A stretch of 64,000 nucleotides of DNA, taken from NCBI GenBank assembly GCA_001938995.1, contig MKZN01000002.1:1-64000 (forward strand), read 5' to 3'. Made by a program: the position numbers and the translations under genes. The DNA comes from Bacillus pumilus (GTDB lineage: Bacteria; Bacillota; Bacilli; Bacillales; Bacillaceae). Numbering within the stretch: the stretch's first letter is position 1; every line of letters starts with the position of its first letter. Shown piece by piece: positions 18,271 to 27,607 of this stretch. The notes beneath the pieces were generated by a model. That model was not told where the DNA came from. It ran no database searches and saw only the letters and a list, made by a program, of their open reading frames with translations.

Positions 18271-19806
18271 ATGTTGAAAAAAATGTATATGATGTTTCTG
18301 ACATTGTTGTTGATGCTGGGGTGCTTATTGATGCCATCTAGCAGTCTAGCTCGTCCTATGAAAGGAATACTTGAAGGCACTAAAGAGATGCGTGCAGTTT
18401 GGATTGCATCCGTTTATAACTTAGATTGGCCTTCCAAAAAGGGACTGTCTGCCGCAGAGCAGAAACAAGAGTTTACTATGCTTTTAGATGAAATCCAAGC
18501 GATGAAGATGAATGCCATCATCATGCAAATTAAACCGGCCGCAGATGCTTTTTATCCATCTGACTATGGACCGTGGTCAGAATATCTGACTGGGACGCAA
18601 GGGAAATATCCTGGGTATGACCCGCTTCAGTTCATGATTGAAGAATCCCATAAACGTAACCTGGAATTTCATGCTTGGTTTAACCCTTACCGAATCACAA
18701 TGAATCATACAGACCTTAACCGTTTATCAACCGATCATCCAGTCAGAAAGCATCCTGATTGGACAATTGCCTACGGAAATCAGCTATATTACAACCCGGG
18801 TATTCCTGAAGCCCAAGATTTCATTGTTCGCGGCATAGAAGAAGTAGTGAAAAACTATGATATTGATGCAGTGCACATGGATGATTATTTTTACCCGAAT
18901 AAAATAGCGGGTGTCCCTTTTCCTGATCAAGAAACATATGAGACTTATGGGAAAAAGGAATTCACACAAATAGATGATTGGCGAAGGCATAATGTGAATC
19001 AATTGGTGAAACAAATCAATGACACCGTCAAGAGAGAAAAATCATATGTGAAATTTGGCATTAGTCCATTTGGCGTTTGGCGCAATATTAAAGATGATCC
19101 GACTGGTTCAAATACAACAGCAGGTATGACCAACTATGATGATTTGTATGCAGATACGAGACAATGGATTAAGCAGCACAATATCGACTATGTGACTCCG
19201 CAGATTTACTGGAGCATTGGCTTTCAGCCAGCCGCATATGATGTGCTGACGACATGGTGGTCCAATGAAGTGAAGGGAGAGCCCGTCCACTTATACATTG
19301 GTCAAGCGACGTATAAAATCAATCAAAATAGTGATCCCGCTTGGTCTGATCCCGATGAGTACTTTCGCCAGATTCAACTGAATCGTCAGTCTCCACTTGT
19401 CAAGGGGAGCATGCATTTTAGCCTCAAAGATATAAACCGAAACCCCCTACAAGTAAAAGACCGGTTAATGAAAGACACGTACAACAAACCAGCGATCATC
19501 CCAGAAATGCCGTGGCTTCATCAAAAAGCACCAAAAAAACCAGTCATCCATTCTGTTAAAAAGACAAAAGAGGGTGTAAGATTACAAATTCAACATGACC
19601 CACATTCTACTGCATCCTACTACGCCGTCTATCGATTGACGAATCAGGGGACATATGAACTGCTGCAAACAGTCAGAAAAGAAAAAGGTTCACTGACATC
19701 CATTCAAGACCATACCGCCGATCAAAATAAGCGCTATACCTACAAGGTCACAGCCTTTAATCGTCTTCACCATGAGAGCAAGCCTTCTACAAGAACATTG
19801 AAATAA
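18271..19806 (+). CDS. yngK: Secreted glycosyl hydrolase-like protein YngK (GHL10)
   Basis: A 511-residue exported protein with a TIM-barrel glycosyl-hydrolase-like domain (GHL10, formerly DUF187), similar to B. subtilis YngK. A signal peptide covers about residues 1-28. The domain opens with 'EMRAVWIASVYNLDWPSKKG' and contains 'IKPAADAFYPSDYGPWSEYL', 'DAVHMDDYFYP' and 'KFGISPFGVWRN'. The last roughly 85 residues form a fibronectin-III-like domain. The carbohydrate target is unknown; the family is often tied to cell-wall glycan. ATG 18271 fits GAGGTGAT at 8 nt; an earlier GTG at 18259 overlaps that RBS. Confidence 0.9.
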   Translation: MLKKMYMMFLTLLLMLGCLLMPSSSLARPMKGILEGTKEMRAVWIASVYNLDWPSKKGLSAAEQKQEFTMLLDEIQAMKMNAIIMQIKPAADAFYPSDYGPWSEYLTGTQGKYPGYDPLQFMIEESHKRNLEFHAWFNPYRITMNHTDLNRLSTDHPVRKHPDWTIAYGNQLYYNPGIPEAQDFIVRGIEEVVKNYDIDAVHMDDYFYPNKIAGVPFPDQETYETYGKKEFTQIDDWRRHNVNQLVKQINDTVKREKSYVKFGISPFGVWRNIKDDPTGSNTTAGMTNYDDLYADTRQWIKQHNIDYVTPQIYWSIGFQPAAYDVLTTWWSNEVKGEPVHLYIGQATYKINQNSDPAWSDPDEYFRQIQLNRQSPLVKGSMHFSLKDINRNPLQVKDRLMKDTYNKPAIIPEMPWLHQKAPKKPVIHSVKKTKEGVRLQIQHDPHSTASYYAVYRLTNQGTYELLQTVRKEKGSLTSIQDHTADQNKRYTYKVTAFNRLHHESKPSTRTLK

Positions 19807-19857
19807 CAAGAAAAGCATGAAATGAGAAGCCATCCTCTTTCATGCTTTTCTTGTTTT
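19806..19857 (+). terminator. Strong terminator after yngK
   Basis: A perfect 17-bp stem: 19806-19822 pairs with 19838-19854, followed by a T-rich tail. It separates yngK from the leucine operon. Confidence 0.93.
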
Positions 19858-19941
19858 AATTTTCTGAATTCAACCAAGCTTGGCATGAAGCAGCTACTTG
19901 ATTAATAAATATGATAGAAAGTGACTAAAGGAGGAAGCCAT

Positions 19942-21084
19942 ATGAACTTTGAATTAACAAAAGAACAACAGATGATCCGCCAAATGGTCAAAGAATTTGC
20001 GAAAGCAGAAATTGCACCTCAAGCTCTTGCGATAGATCAGCAAGCAAGATTTCCTGTAGAAACGTTTCAAAAAATGGGGGAGCTAGGCTTAATGGGCATT
20101 CCCTTCCCAGAAAAATATGGAGGATCTGGAGGAGATACAATCTCGTATGCACTCGCCGTCGAAGAAGTTGGAAGGCATTGTGCAAGTACAGGACTTAGCT
20201 ACGCCGCAGCTGTCTCATTAGGCGCAAGCCCGCTTTATTATTTCGGTACAGAGCAGCAAAAGATGGATCATCTAGTCCCGCTCGCGTCAGGAACGGCCCT
20301 TGGTTCCTTTGGGTTAACAGAACCGAGCGCCGGGTCCGATGCAAAAGGAACCAAAACAAAGGCTATAAAAGACGGACAAGAATATGTGATTAGTGGAGAG
20401 AAGTGCTGGATCACAAATGCCAATTTTGCAAGAACCATTATCGTCACCGCTGTCACGGACCGTGATGAGAGCGGGAAGCCTATCATCTCTGCTTTTATTG
20501 TAGAAAAGGGGCAACCAGGGTTATCGATTACAAGCCCGTACGACAAAATGGGGGTACGCGGCTCTGATACAGCTGAAATCATTTTAGATCAAGTACGTGT
20601 ACCAGAACATCAAATATTAGGTGATCCATCGAAAGGGTTCAAACAATTTTTATATACTTTAGACGGTGGACGCATTTCAATAGCCGCCTTATCAGTTGGG
20701 ATTGCACAAGCCGCACTAGATGCCTCACTTTCCTACGCAAAAGAAAGGAAGCAATTCGGACAGAGCATTTCATCGTTTCAAGCCATTCAGTTTAAGCTAG
20801 CAGATATGGCGATGCAAATAGAGCTAGCAAGACAAATGGTATGGAAGGCAGCATGGCTGAAAGACAGCGGAAAACCATTCACAAAAGAAGCCGCCTATGC
20901 CAAGCTTTTTGCATCTGAAATGGCGACAAAAGCAAGCCTTGATGCCGTTCAAATTCACGGTGGATCAGGCTACATGAAAGAATACGGTGTGGAACGACTC
21001 GTCAGAGATGCCAAGCTGATGGAAATCGGAGAAGGAACATCAGAAATTCAGCGACTCGTCATCGCTAGACAACTATTAGCATAA
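19942..21084 (+). CDS. yngJ: Acyl-CoA dehydrogenase, probably isovaleryl-CoA dehydrogenase
   Basis: A 380-residue FAD-dependent acyl-CoA dehydrogenase. Signatures are complete: 'GLTEPSAGSDAKGTKTKA', 'YVISGEKCWITNANFARTII', and near the C-terminus 'QIHGGSGYMKEYGVERLVRD' and 'IGEGTSEIQRLVIARQL'. In this operon it should convert isovaleryl-CoA to 3-methylcrotonyl-CoA. ATG 19942 is preceded by AAAGGAGG at the right distance; an upstream in-frame start at 19921 would contain that RBS. It is the first gene of the yngJIH-HB-GFE-type operon, which in B. subtilis is transcribed by SigE in the mother cell; I could not identify the SigE promoter by eye. Confidence 0.93.
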   Translation: MNFELTKEQQMIRQMVKEFAKAEIAPQALAIDQQARFPVETFQKMGELGLMGIPFPEKYGGSGGDTISYALAVEEVGRHCASTGLSYAAAVSLGASPLYYFGTEQQKMDHLVPLASGTALGSFGLTEPSAGSDAKGTKTKAIKDGQEYVISGEKCWITNANFARTIIVTAVTDRDESGKPIISAFIVEKGQPGLSITSPYDKMGVRGSDTAEIILDQVRVPEHQILGDPSKGFKQFLYTLDGGRISIAALSVGIAQAALDASLSYAKERKQFGQSISSFQAIQFKLADMAMQIELARQMVWKAAWLKDSGKPFTKEAAYAKLFASEMATKASLDAVQIHGGSGYMKEYGVERLVRDAKLMEIGEGTSEIQRLVIARQLLA

Positions 21085-21129
21085 CACCTTAATGAAAACG
21101 CTTACCAGGTGTGAGGGAGGGAAGCATTG

Positions 21130-22764
21130 ATGTCGATTCACCCACAAACGATCGGCTCCCTATTAATAGAGAAAAAAGAGCTGCATCCAACTCACGAAGC
21201 GGTTGTTTACCCAGACCGTGCTTTACGTTATTCATACGAAGCATTTTATACACAGGTAAAAGAAACAGGTAAAGGCCTGATGACAATGGGGGTCCAAAAA
21301 GGCGATCATATCGCCATCATGGCATCCAATATACCTGAATGGCTCATTCTTCAATTCGCCTGCGCTTCTATTGGGGCAGTCCTTGTGACAGTGAATACGA
21401 ACTTTCAGTCACAGGAACTGGCTTATTTACTGAAACATTCGGACAGCAAAATGCTGTTTATCATAGACGGGTTTAAAGAAACATCTTACGTCCAAATGCT
21501 CAATGATCTGCTGCCAGAACTGCAAACAGCCGAACAAGGAGAGCTGTCATCTTCACAATTTCCTTACTTAAAAAACTGCGTATTTATCGGGTCGTCCGTG
21601 CCAACCGGCATGATTGGCTGGGACAGCATTCAGAAGGAAGCGAAAAGAATCGAGGATCATTTATGGCATAAACGAATGGGTGAGCTAACGCCAGATGATG
21701 TCATTAATATGCAATATACGTCTGGTACCACCGGGTATCCAAAAGGGGTCATGCTTAGCCATACAAACATTGTCTGCAATGCCAGTCAAATTGCCGATTG
21801 CATGAAACTCACTCTCGTGGACCGTATGTGTATACCTGTACCTTTCTTTCATTGCTTTGGCTCCGTTCTTGGGGTGCTTGCCTGTTTCACAAAAGGCGGA
21901 ACGATCATCCCACTTGAATCATTCCACCCAGAGCGCGTGTTACAAACGGTTGAAAAAGAGAAGTGCACCGTCCTGCACGGCGTACCAACCATGTTCATAG
22001 CAGAACTGGATCATCCGAATTTCCCTCAATATGACCTATCCACATTGTGCACGGGTATTATGGCGGGATCGCTCTGTCCATCCCATGTGATGAAGGCAGT
22101 AATTGAAAAAATGGGGTTGAGTGAGCTGACGATTGCATATGGTCAGACGGAAAGTTCCCCGGTCATTACCCAAACGAGAACAGATGATTCATTTGAAAGG
22201 CGGGTACAGACGGTTGGCCGGGCACTTCCTCATATTGAAGTGAAAATCGTAGCCCCCGGCACGTCAGATGAAGTAACAAGAGGGCAACAAGGTGAACTGT
22301 GTACAAGGGGCTATCATGTCATGAAAGGTTACTATAAAAATGATGAAGCCACAAATGAAGTCATCGATAAGGATGGATGGCTTCATACAGGGGATCTAGC
22401 TGAGATGGATCATGACGGCTACGTCAGCATCACTGGCAGGCTCAAAGATATGATCATCAGAGGTGGCGAGAATATTTATCCAAAAGAGTTAGAGGACGTT
22501 CTTTACACTCACCCAGCCATACTTGATGCACAGGTCGTTGGCATCCCTGATGAGACATATGGAGAAGAAGCAGCCGCATTCATTCGACTGAAAAAAAACC
22601 ATACTGTCACTATTGATACTTTAACCAACTATTGTCAAACAAAAATGGCACGCTACAAAATCCCAAAGTATTTCTTCATTACAGACGAGTATCCAATGAC
22701 CGCCTCAGGGAAGATTCAAAAATTTCGATTGAAACAGCAGGCACTTGATTTGATAAAGGAGTGA
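21130..22764 (+). CDS. yngI: AMP-forming acyl-CoA synthetase
   Basis: A 544-residue ANL-superfamily ligase that activates a short or branched carboxylic acid with ATP and CoA. ATP-binding P-loop motif 'MQYTSGTTGYPKGVMLSH' is near residue 195, followed by 'YGQTESSPVITQTR', 'DGWLHTGDLAEMDHDGYVSI' and 'RLKDMIIRGGENIYPKELED' with the hinge. The C-terminal 'TASGKIQKFRLK' carries the catalytic Lys. GAGGGAGGG precedes the start; TTG 21127 and ATG 21130 are adjacent in frame. The operon context suggests isovalerate or a related acid as substrate. Confidence 0.9.
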   Translation: MSIHPQTIGSLLIEKKELHPTHEAVVYPDRALRYSYEAFYTQVKETGKGLMTMGVQKGDHIAIMASNIPEWLILQFACASIGAVLVTVNTNFQSQELAYLLKHSDSKMLFIIDGFKETSYVQMLNDLLPELQTAEQGELSSSQFPYLKNCVFIGSSVPTGMIGWDSIQKEAKRIEDHLWHKRMGELTPDDVINMQYTSGTTGYPKGVMLSHTNIVCNASQIADCMKLTLVDRMCIPVPFFHCFGSVLGVLACFTKGGTIIPLESFHPERVLQTVEKEKCTVLHGVPTMFIAELDHPNFPQYDLSTLCTGIMAGSLCPSHVMKAVIEKMGLSELTIAYGQTESSPVITQTRTDDSFERRVQTVGRALPHIEVKIVAPGTSDEVTRGQQGELCTRGYHVMKGYYKNDEATNEVIDKDGWLHTGDLAEMDHDGYVSITGRLKDMIIRGGENIYPKELEDVLYTHPAILDAQVVGIPDETYGEEAAAFIRLKKNHTVTIDTLTNYCQTKMARYKIPKYFFITDEYPMTASGKIQKFRLKQQALDLIKE

Positions 22765-22772
22765 AAGAAGCG

Positions 22773-24122
22773 ATGTTCCAACACGTACTCATAGCCAATC
22801 GAGGCGAAATCGCTCGTCGCATCATTCGGACATGTAAACGGCTCGGCATCCAAACGGTTGCCGTGTATTCAGAGGCAGACAAGAACGCACTTCATGTAAA
22901 AGAAGCAGATGAAGCACATCACATCGGAGGTGCCAAAGTCTCTGACAGTTATTTGAATATGGAGGCGATCATCGAGGTAGCGAAAAAAACAAAAGCGGAG
23001 GCCATCCATCCTGGATACGGTCTTTTATCGGAGAACGCTGAATTTGCTGCGCTATGCCATCACGAAGGAATCACCTTTATTGGACCGTCTGCACAAGTCA
23101 TCAAGCAAATGGGCAACAAAATCGAAGCTAGAAAAACAATGGAACAAGTGGGCATTCCAATCGTTCCAGGCATCAGTGCCCCCTTGCATGACGCAGAAGA
23201 AGCCGTCAGACGAGCGAACATGATTGGTTACCCTGTCATGCTAAAAGCATCTAGCGGAGGCGGGGGAATCGGTATGCAGCTCGTTCGACATGATGAGGAG
23301 CTTTACCGGGCATTTGAAGGAAACCAAAAAAGAGCGCAAAGCTTTTTCAATGACGGTACCTTGTATATGGAAAAGGTGATTGAGCACGCCCGGCATATTG
23401 AAATTCAAGTCCTCTTTGATTCCTTCGGCCACGGGGTTCACCTATTTGAACGAGATTGTTCACTCCAAAGAAGACACCAGAAAATCATTGAAGAAGCCCC
23501 GGCCATCTGTCTAGATGAAGTGGTGAGACACCAAATGGGGCAAATGGCCATCCAGGCCGCGAAAGCGATTGGCTATGAAAATGCAGGAACAATTGAATGT
23601 TTAGTCGATCAAGACCAACAATTTTATTTCCTTGAAATGAATACAAGATTGCAGGTAGAACACCCTGTCACAGAAGAAATCACAGGCATTGACCTTGTCG
23701 AAGAACAGCTGAAAATCGCCGCGTTGGAGCCGCTTTCCTTCACACAAGAAGATATTCATCAAATCGGTCACGCCATCGAAGTGAGAATCTATGCGGAAGA
23801 TCCGGTCACATTTTATCCATCACCAGGCACAATCACTCACCTTTCTACACCTACAGCGCCATATATTCGGCATGAGTCAAGCGTATCAAGCGGCAGCGTG
23901 ATGACCCCCTATTACGATCCAATGATGGCAAAGATGATCGTCTACGGAGATACGAGAGAAATCGCCATCAAACGATTAAAAGCCGCATTACAAACATATG
24001 AAATAGAAGGGATCAAAACCAACTTATCGCTACTAAGGGAGATGGCTAGTTCTTCCGCCTTTTTACACGGCAGCATCACAACCGATTTTCTGATGAAAGA
24101 AAGGGAGGGGAAACGTTCATGA
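22773..24122 (+). CDS. yngH: Biotin carboxylase subunit of methylcrotonyl-CoA carboxylase
   Basis: A 449-residue biotin carboxylase. It opens with 'HVLIANRGEIARRIIRTCKR', carries 'KASSGGGGIGMQLV' (the ATP-grasp glycine loop), 'RDCSLQRRHQKIIEEAPA' and 'FLEMNTRLQVEHPVTEEITG' (catalytic Glu/Arg). It carboxylates biotin on the adjacent carrier protein. ATG 22773 follows AAAGGAGTGAAAGAAGCG; an in-frame start at 22761 overlaps that RBS. It overlaps the carrier gene by 4 nt. The housekeeping accC has the same fold; clustering with the leucine genes argues for methylcrotonyl-CoA carboxylase. Confidence 0.93.
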   Translation: MFQHVLIANRGEIARRIIRTCKRLGIQTVAVYSEADKNALHVKEADEAHHIGGAKVSDSYLNMEAIIEVAKKTKAEAIHPGYGLLSENAEFAALCHHEGITFIGPSAQVIKQMGNKIEARKTMEQVGIPIVPGISAPLHDAEEAVRRANMIGYPVMLKASSGGGGIGMQLVRHDEELYRAFEGNQKRAQSFFNDGTLYMEKVIEHARHIEIQVLFDSFGHGVHLFERDCSLQRRHQKIIEEAPAICLDEVVRHQMGQMAIQAAKAIGYENAGTIECLVDQDQQFYFLEMNTRLQVEHPVTEEITGIDLVEEQLKIAALEPLSFTQEDIHQIGHAIEVRIYAEDPVTFYPSPGTITHLSTPTAPYIRHESSVSSGSVMTPYYDPMMAKMIVYGDTREIAIKRLKAALQTYEIEGIKTNLSLLREMASSSAFLHGSITTDFLMKEREGKRS

Positions 24123-24334
24123 AAATGGTCAAGATTCAAATGGCGGGAAACTTGTGGAAGCTTCTTGTGAAACAAGGAGATGAAGTGCACAAAGGACAAG
24201 AGGTGGCCATATTAGAATCGATGAAAATGGAGATTCCAATCGTTGCCGAAGAGGCAGGTGTGATCAACAAACTATATAAATCGGAGGGTGAATTTGTTGA
24301 TGAGGGAGAGGTGCTTTTGGAGCTGACAGAATAG
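24119..24334 (+). CDS. yngHB: Biotin/lipoyl carrier protein
   Basis: A 71-residue biotinyl carrier domain, essentially just the hammerhead fold. The biotin-accepting lysine lies in ESMKME at about residues 36-41. The usual Ala/Pro-rich N-terminal linker of acetyl-CoA carboxylase BCCP is absent, as in B. subtilis YngHB. It overlaps yngH by 4 nt (ATGA) and ends 13 nt before yngG, so it is tightly embedded in the operon. Confidence 0.93.
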   Translation: MKMVKIQMAGNLWKLLVKQGDEVHKGQEVAILESMKMEIPIVAEEAGVINKLYKSEGEFVDEGEVLLELTE

Positions 24335-24347
24335 GAGGGAAGGTCAA

Positions 24348-25256
24348 ATGGCATTACCCAAAAAGGTTCACATCAGGGAGGTTGGTCCACGAGATGGGCT
24401 GCAAAACGAATCAACTTGGCTAGAAACGAACGAAAAAAGAACATGGATCGACCTGCTCTCAGCCGCCCATCTCCCTTACATTGAAGTCACATCCTTTGTC
24501 CATCCTAAATGGATTCCAGCCTTAAAGGATGCCAAAGCATTGGCCCAATCCTTGACGAAGAAACACGATATTACCTATGCCGCACTGATTCCAAATCAAA
24601 AAGGATTAGCTCATTTTTTTGAAGCCAAGCTAGATGAAGGAGCCATGTTTATCTCATCAAGCGAAACACATAACAAAAAAAATATGAATCAATCAATACA
24701 GGAAACACTTCCTGAGATTAAACAAATGACAGCTGACCTAAAAGCAGAAGGGCTGAACACTCGCGCGTATATTTCTACTGTGTTTGGCTGTCCCTATGAA
24801 AAACAAGTGTCAATGGACCAAGTACTGCGTTTAACTGAAAGCCTGCTTTCCTATGGCATCGATGAAATTTCCCTTGGAGACACCATCGGAGAGGCTCATC
24901 CGCTTCAAGTAGAGAGACGATTAGATATTTTACTAGAGCGCTTCCCCGCTGACAAATTGGCTCTTCACTTTCACGATACAAAAGGAATGGGGCTTGCCAA
25001 TGTATATACGGCATTAAAAGCAGGAATTACGACATTCGATTCTTCTAGTGGTGGGCTTGGTGGCTGTCCATATGCCCCAGGATCTAGCGGCAATGTGGCG
25101 ACAGAAGACGTGGTCCATATGCTGCAAAAGTTAGGGATTGAAACAAATGTCGATCTTCCCGCATTGATCCATGCGGCAAAATGGATTGAAACAAAGATAG
25201 ATCGAACACTGCCAAGTCACTGCTTACGTGCTTTTTATTCCCATACTACTTCATAA
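24348..25256 (+). CDS. yngG: Hydroxymethylglutaryl-CoA lyase
   Basis: A 302-residue HMG-CoA lyase cleaving HMG-CoA to acetyl-CoA and acetoacetate. The metal/substrate opening 'IREVGPRDGLQNES' is present, followed by 'IEVTSFVHPKWIPALKDAKA' and the catalytic 'GLGGCPYAPGSSGNVATEDV' with the signature Cys. 'HFHDTKGMGLANVYTALKAG' supplies metal-binding histidines. GGAGGGAAGGTCAA precedes the ATG. Confidence 0.95.
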   Translation: MALPKKVHIREVGPRDGLQNESTWLETNEKRTWIDLLSAAHLPYIEVTSFVHPKWIPALKDAKALAQSLTKKHDITYAALIPNQKGLAHFFEAKLDEGAMFISSSETHNKKNMNQSIQETLPEIKQMTADLKAEGLNTRAYISTVFGCPYEKQVSMDQVLRLTESLLSYGIDEISLGDTIGEAHPLQVERRLDILLERFPADKLALHFHDTKGMGLANVYTALKAGITTFDSSSGGLGGCPYAPGSSGNVATEDVVHMLQKLGIETNVDLPALIHAAKWIETKIDRTLPSHCLRAFYSHTTS

Positions 25257-25268
25257 AGGATGAATGAT

Positions 25269-26051
25269 ATGGAATCAATGGTTCAATTTTCTATACAAGA
25301 TGAGCAGATTGGTGTGATGACATTAAACAGAGCAGATCATGCCAACGCCTTATCTACTGCGATGCTAGAGGAGATCAATCAAACCATTCAAGCAATCAAA
25401 CAAGATGAACGCATCCGCTGTTTGCTCATGACAGGAGCTGGCTCTAAAGTCTTTTGCGCAGGAGCAGATTTAAAAGAGCGACGGTTGATGACAGAAGAAG
25501 AAGCAAGAGACGCCGTCCTGACGATTCAACAAACCTTTACAGAAATTGAATCACTGCCTATGCCTGTCATTGCCGTCATCAACGGACACGCACTTGGTGG
25601 AGGTCTTGAACTTGCGTTAGCTTGTGATCTTCGCATCGCAAGAGCCGAAGCAAGACTCGGCCTACCAGAAACAGGACTAGCCATCATCCCAGGAGCAGGC
25701 GGTACACAGAGACTCCCGCGCCTCATCGGGCTCGGTCAAGCAAAGAAGCTTATTTACACAGGTGCCTCATTACCCGCAGAAGAAGCCATTCACATCGGAC
25801 TGATCGAACACATCTCCTCAGCAGAATCACTCATGCACGATGCCTTCACTCTAGCAAAACAAATCGCACAAAATGGACCAATTGCCATAAAAAAAGCAAA
25901 ACAAGCCATTCAATCTAGTCTCGATCACGATCTGCAAACAGGTGTTAAGAAAGAATACGAAGCCTATTTGCAACTGCTTCATACAGAAGATCGCACGGAA
26001 GGTCTCCGTGCATTTCAAGAAAAACGAACGCCTCATTATTTAGGGAAATAG
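25269..26051 (+). CDS. yngF: Enoyl-CoA hydratase (methylglutaconyl-CoA hydratase)
   Basis: A 260-residue crotonase-fold enzyme. The oxyanion-hole segments 'AGSKVFCAGADLKERRLM' and 'VINGHALGGGLELALACDLR' are present, and 'LGLPETGLAIIPGAGGTQRL' holds the catalytic Glu. In the pathway it hydrates 3-methylglutaconyl-CoA to HMG-CoA. I prefer ATG 25269, since an upstream in-frame ATG at 25260 overlaps the AAAGGA RBS. Confidence 0.92.
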   Translation: MESMVQFSIQDEQIGVMTLNRADHANALSTAMLEEINQTIQAIKQDERIRCLLMTGAGSKVFCAGADLKERRLMTEEEARDAVLTIQQTFTEIESLPMPVIAVINGHALGGGLELALACDLRIARAEARLGLPETGLAIIPGAGGTQRLPRLIGLGQAKKLIYTGASLPAEEAIHIGLIEHISSAESLMHDAFTLAKQIAQNGPIAIKKAKQAIQSSLDHDLQTGVKKEYEAYLQLLHTEDRTEGLRAFQEKRTPHYLGK

Positions 26052-26070
26052 CAAGGAAAGGGGAATGGTC

Positions 26071-27594
26071 ATGATCGAGGAATATGAATTACAAAGACAA
26101 CGGATCTTAAAAGGCGGAGCGGAACGATATCATCAAAAAAACAAAGAAAAGGGAAAGTTATTCGTCCGTGATCGTCTTATGTTATTACTAGATGAGGAAT
26201 CTTTCATTGAAGATGCCTTATTTGCAGAGTGTTCAGTGGAGAGTTTGCCAGCAGATGGTGTGGTTACTGGAACAGGGCGCATGAATGGAGAGACCGTTTG
26301 TGTCATGGCAAATGACTCTACCGTCAAAGCAGGATCGTGGGGCGTCAAAACGGTTGAGAAGATTATTAGAATCCAAGAAACAGCAGAAAAGCTCAATTGC
26401 CCAATGCTCTATTTAGTCGATTCAGCGGGGGCAAGGATTACAGATCAAATCGCGATGTTCCCAGGAAGAAGGGGGGCTGGTCGCATTTTTTATAACCAAG
26501 TAAAGCTGTCAGGACGAATTCCTCAAATTTGTTTACTTTTCGGTCCATCGGCAGCAGGTGGAGCTTACATCCCAGCATTCTGTGACATTGTCGTCATGGT
26601 CGAAGGAAATGCCTCCATGTATTTAGGCTCTCCGCGAATGGCCGAAATGGTCATTGGAGAAAAGGTGTCACTTGAAGAAATGGGCGGCGCAAGAATGCAT
26701 TGTAGCACGTCAGGGTGTGGAGATATTTTGGCGAAAACAGAGGAAGAGGCCATTCAATTGGCACGTGATTATTTAACGTACATGCCTGTGAACTATACGG
26801 AAAGACCAAAAAAGATAGCGGCAAAAGCACCTAAGCCTTCTGAACACACCATCGAGAACCTAATCCCTAAGGGACAAAATACCCCCTTTAATATGTATGA
26901 ACTCATTGATTTACTCATTGATGAAGGATCATTCTTTGAAATCAAAAAGCTGTTCGCTTCAGAGCTCATCACAGGATTTGGTCGCTTTGACGGTCAGCCT
27001 GTCGGCATCATCGCCAATCAGCCAAGAGTGAAAGGGGGCGTGTTGTTTCACGACTCTGCTGATAAAGCCGCCAAGTTTATTCAGCTATGTGATGCCTTTC
27101 ATATCCCCCTTCTGTTTCTGGCGGACATACCAGGATTTATGATTGGAACAAAAGTCGAGCAAGCCGGCATTATTCGTCATGGTGCAAAAATGATCTCCGC
27201 GATGTCAGAGGCAACAGTTCCTAAAATCTCCATTATCGTGCGTAAAGCATATGGTGCAGGGTTGTATGCGATGGCGGGACCTGCTTTTGAGCCTGATTGC
27301 TGCCTCGCTCTTCCATCTGCACAAATAGCGGTCATGGGTCCAGAAGCCGCCGTAAATGCTGTCTACGCCAATAAAATTGCAGCACTTCCCGCCGAGGAAA
27401 GGGCCACATTTATTCAGGAAAAACGGAAGGAATACCAAGAAGACATGAATATTTACGAGCTTGCCTCTGAAATGATCGTTGATGGCGTGATCCCATTTGA
27501 CCGATTAAGGGCTGAACTGTGCAATAGATTAAAAGCCTATTCATCAAAAGAGATGACATTTACTAGACGAAAACATCCGGTCTATCCGGTATGA
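26071..27594 (+). CDS. yngE: Acyl-CoA carboxylase carboxyltransferase subunit (methylcrotonyl-CoA)
   Basis: A 507-residue carboxyltransferase with paired crotonase-like domains that moves CO2 from biotin to the acyl-CoA. Landmarks are 'MLYLVDSAGARITDQIAMFP', 'QICLLFGPSAAGGAYIPAFC', 'PLLFLADIPGFMIGTKVEQA' and 'KAYGAGLYAMAGPAFEPD'. The operon context points to methylcrotonyl-CoA rather than propionyl-CoA. ATG 26071 follows AAAGGGGAATGGTC; an upstream ATG at 26065 would sit inside that leader. Confidence 0.93.
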   Translation: MIEEYELQRQRILKGGAERYHQKNKEKGKLFVRDRLMLLLDEESFIEDALFAECSVESLPADGVVTGTGRMNGETVCVMANDSTVKAGSWGVKTVEKIIRIQETAEKLNCPMLYLVDSAGARITDQIAMFPGRRGAGRIFYNQVKLSGRIPQICLLFGPSAAGGAYIPAFCDIVVMVEGNASMYLGSPRMAEMVIGEKVSLEEMGGARMHCSTSGCGDILAKTEEEAIQLARDYLTYMPVNYTERPKKIAAKAPKPSEHTIENLIPKGQNTPFNMYELIDLLIDEGSFFEIKKLFASELITGFGRFDGQPVGIIANQPRVKGGVLFHDSADKAAKFIQLCDAFHIPLLFLADIPGFMIGTKVEQAGIIRHGAKMISAMSEATVPKISIIVRKAYGAGLYAMAGPAFEPDCCLALPSAQIAVMGPEAAVNAVYANKIAALPAEERATFIQEKRKEYQEDMNIYELASEMIVDGVIPFDRLRAELCNRLKAYSSKEMTFTRRKHPVYPV

Positions 27595-27607
27595 GGGGGC
27601 GTCTTTG

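Noticed and set aside
19858-19941. SigE promoter for the leucine operon
   Set aside because: Expected from B. subtilis, but I could not find a convincing -35/-10 pair by eye, so it is not listed.
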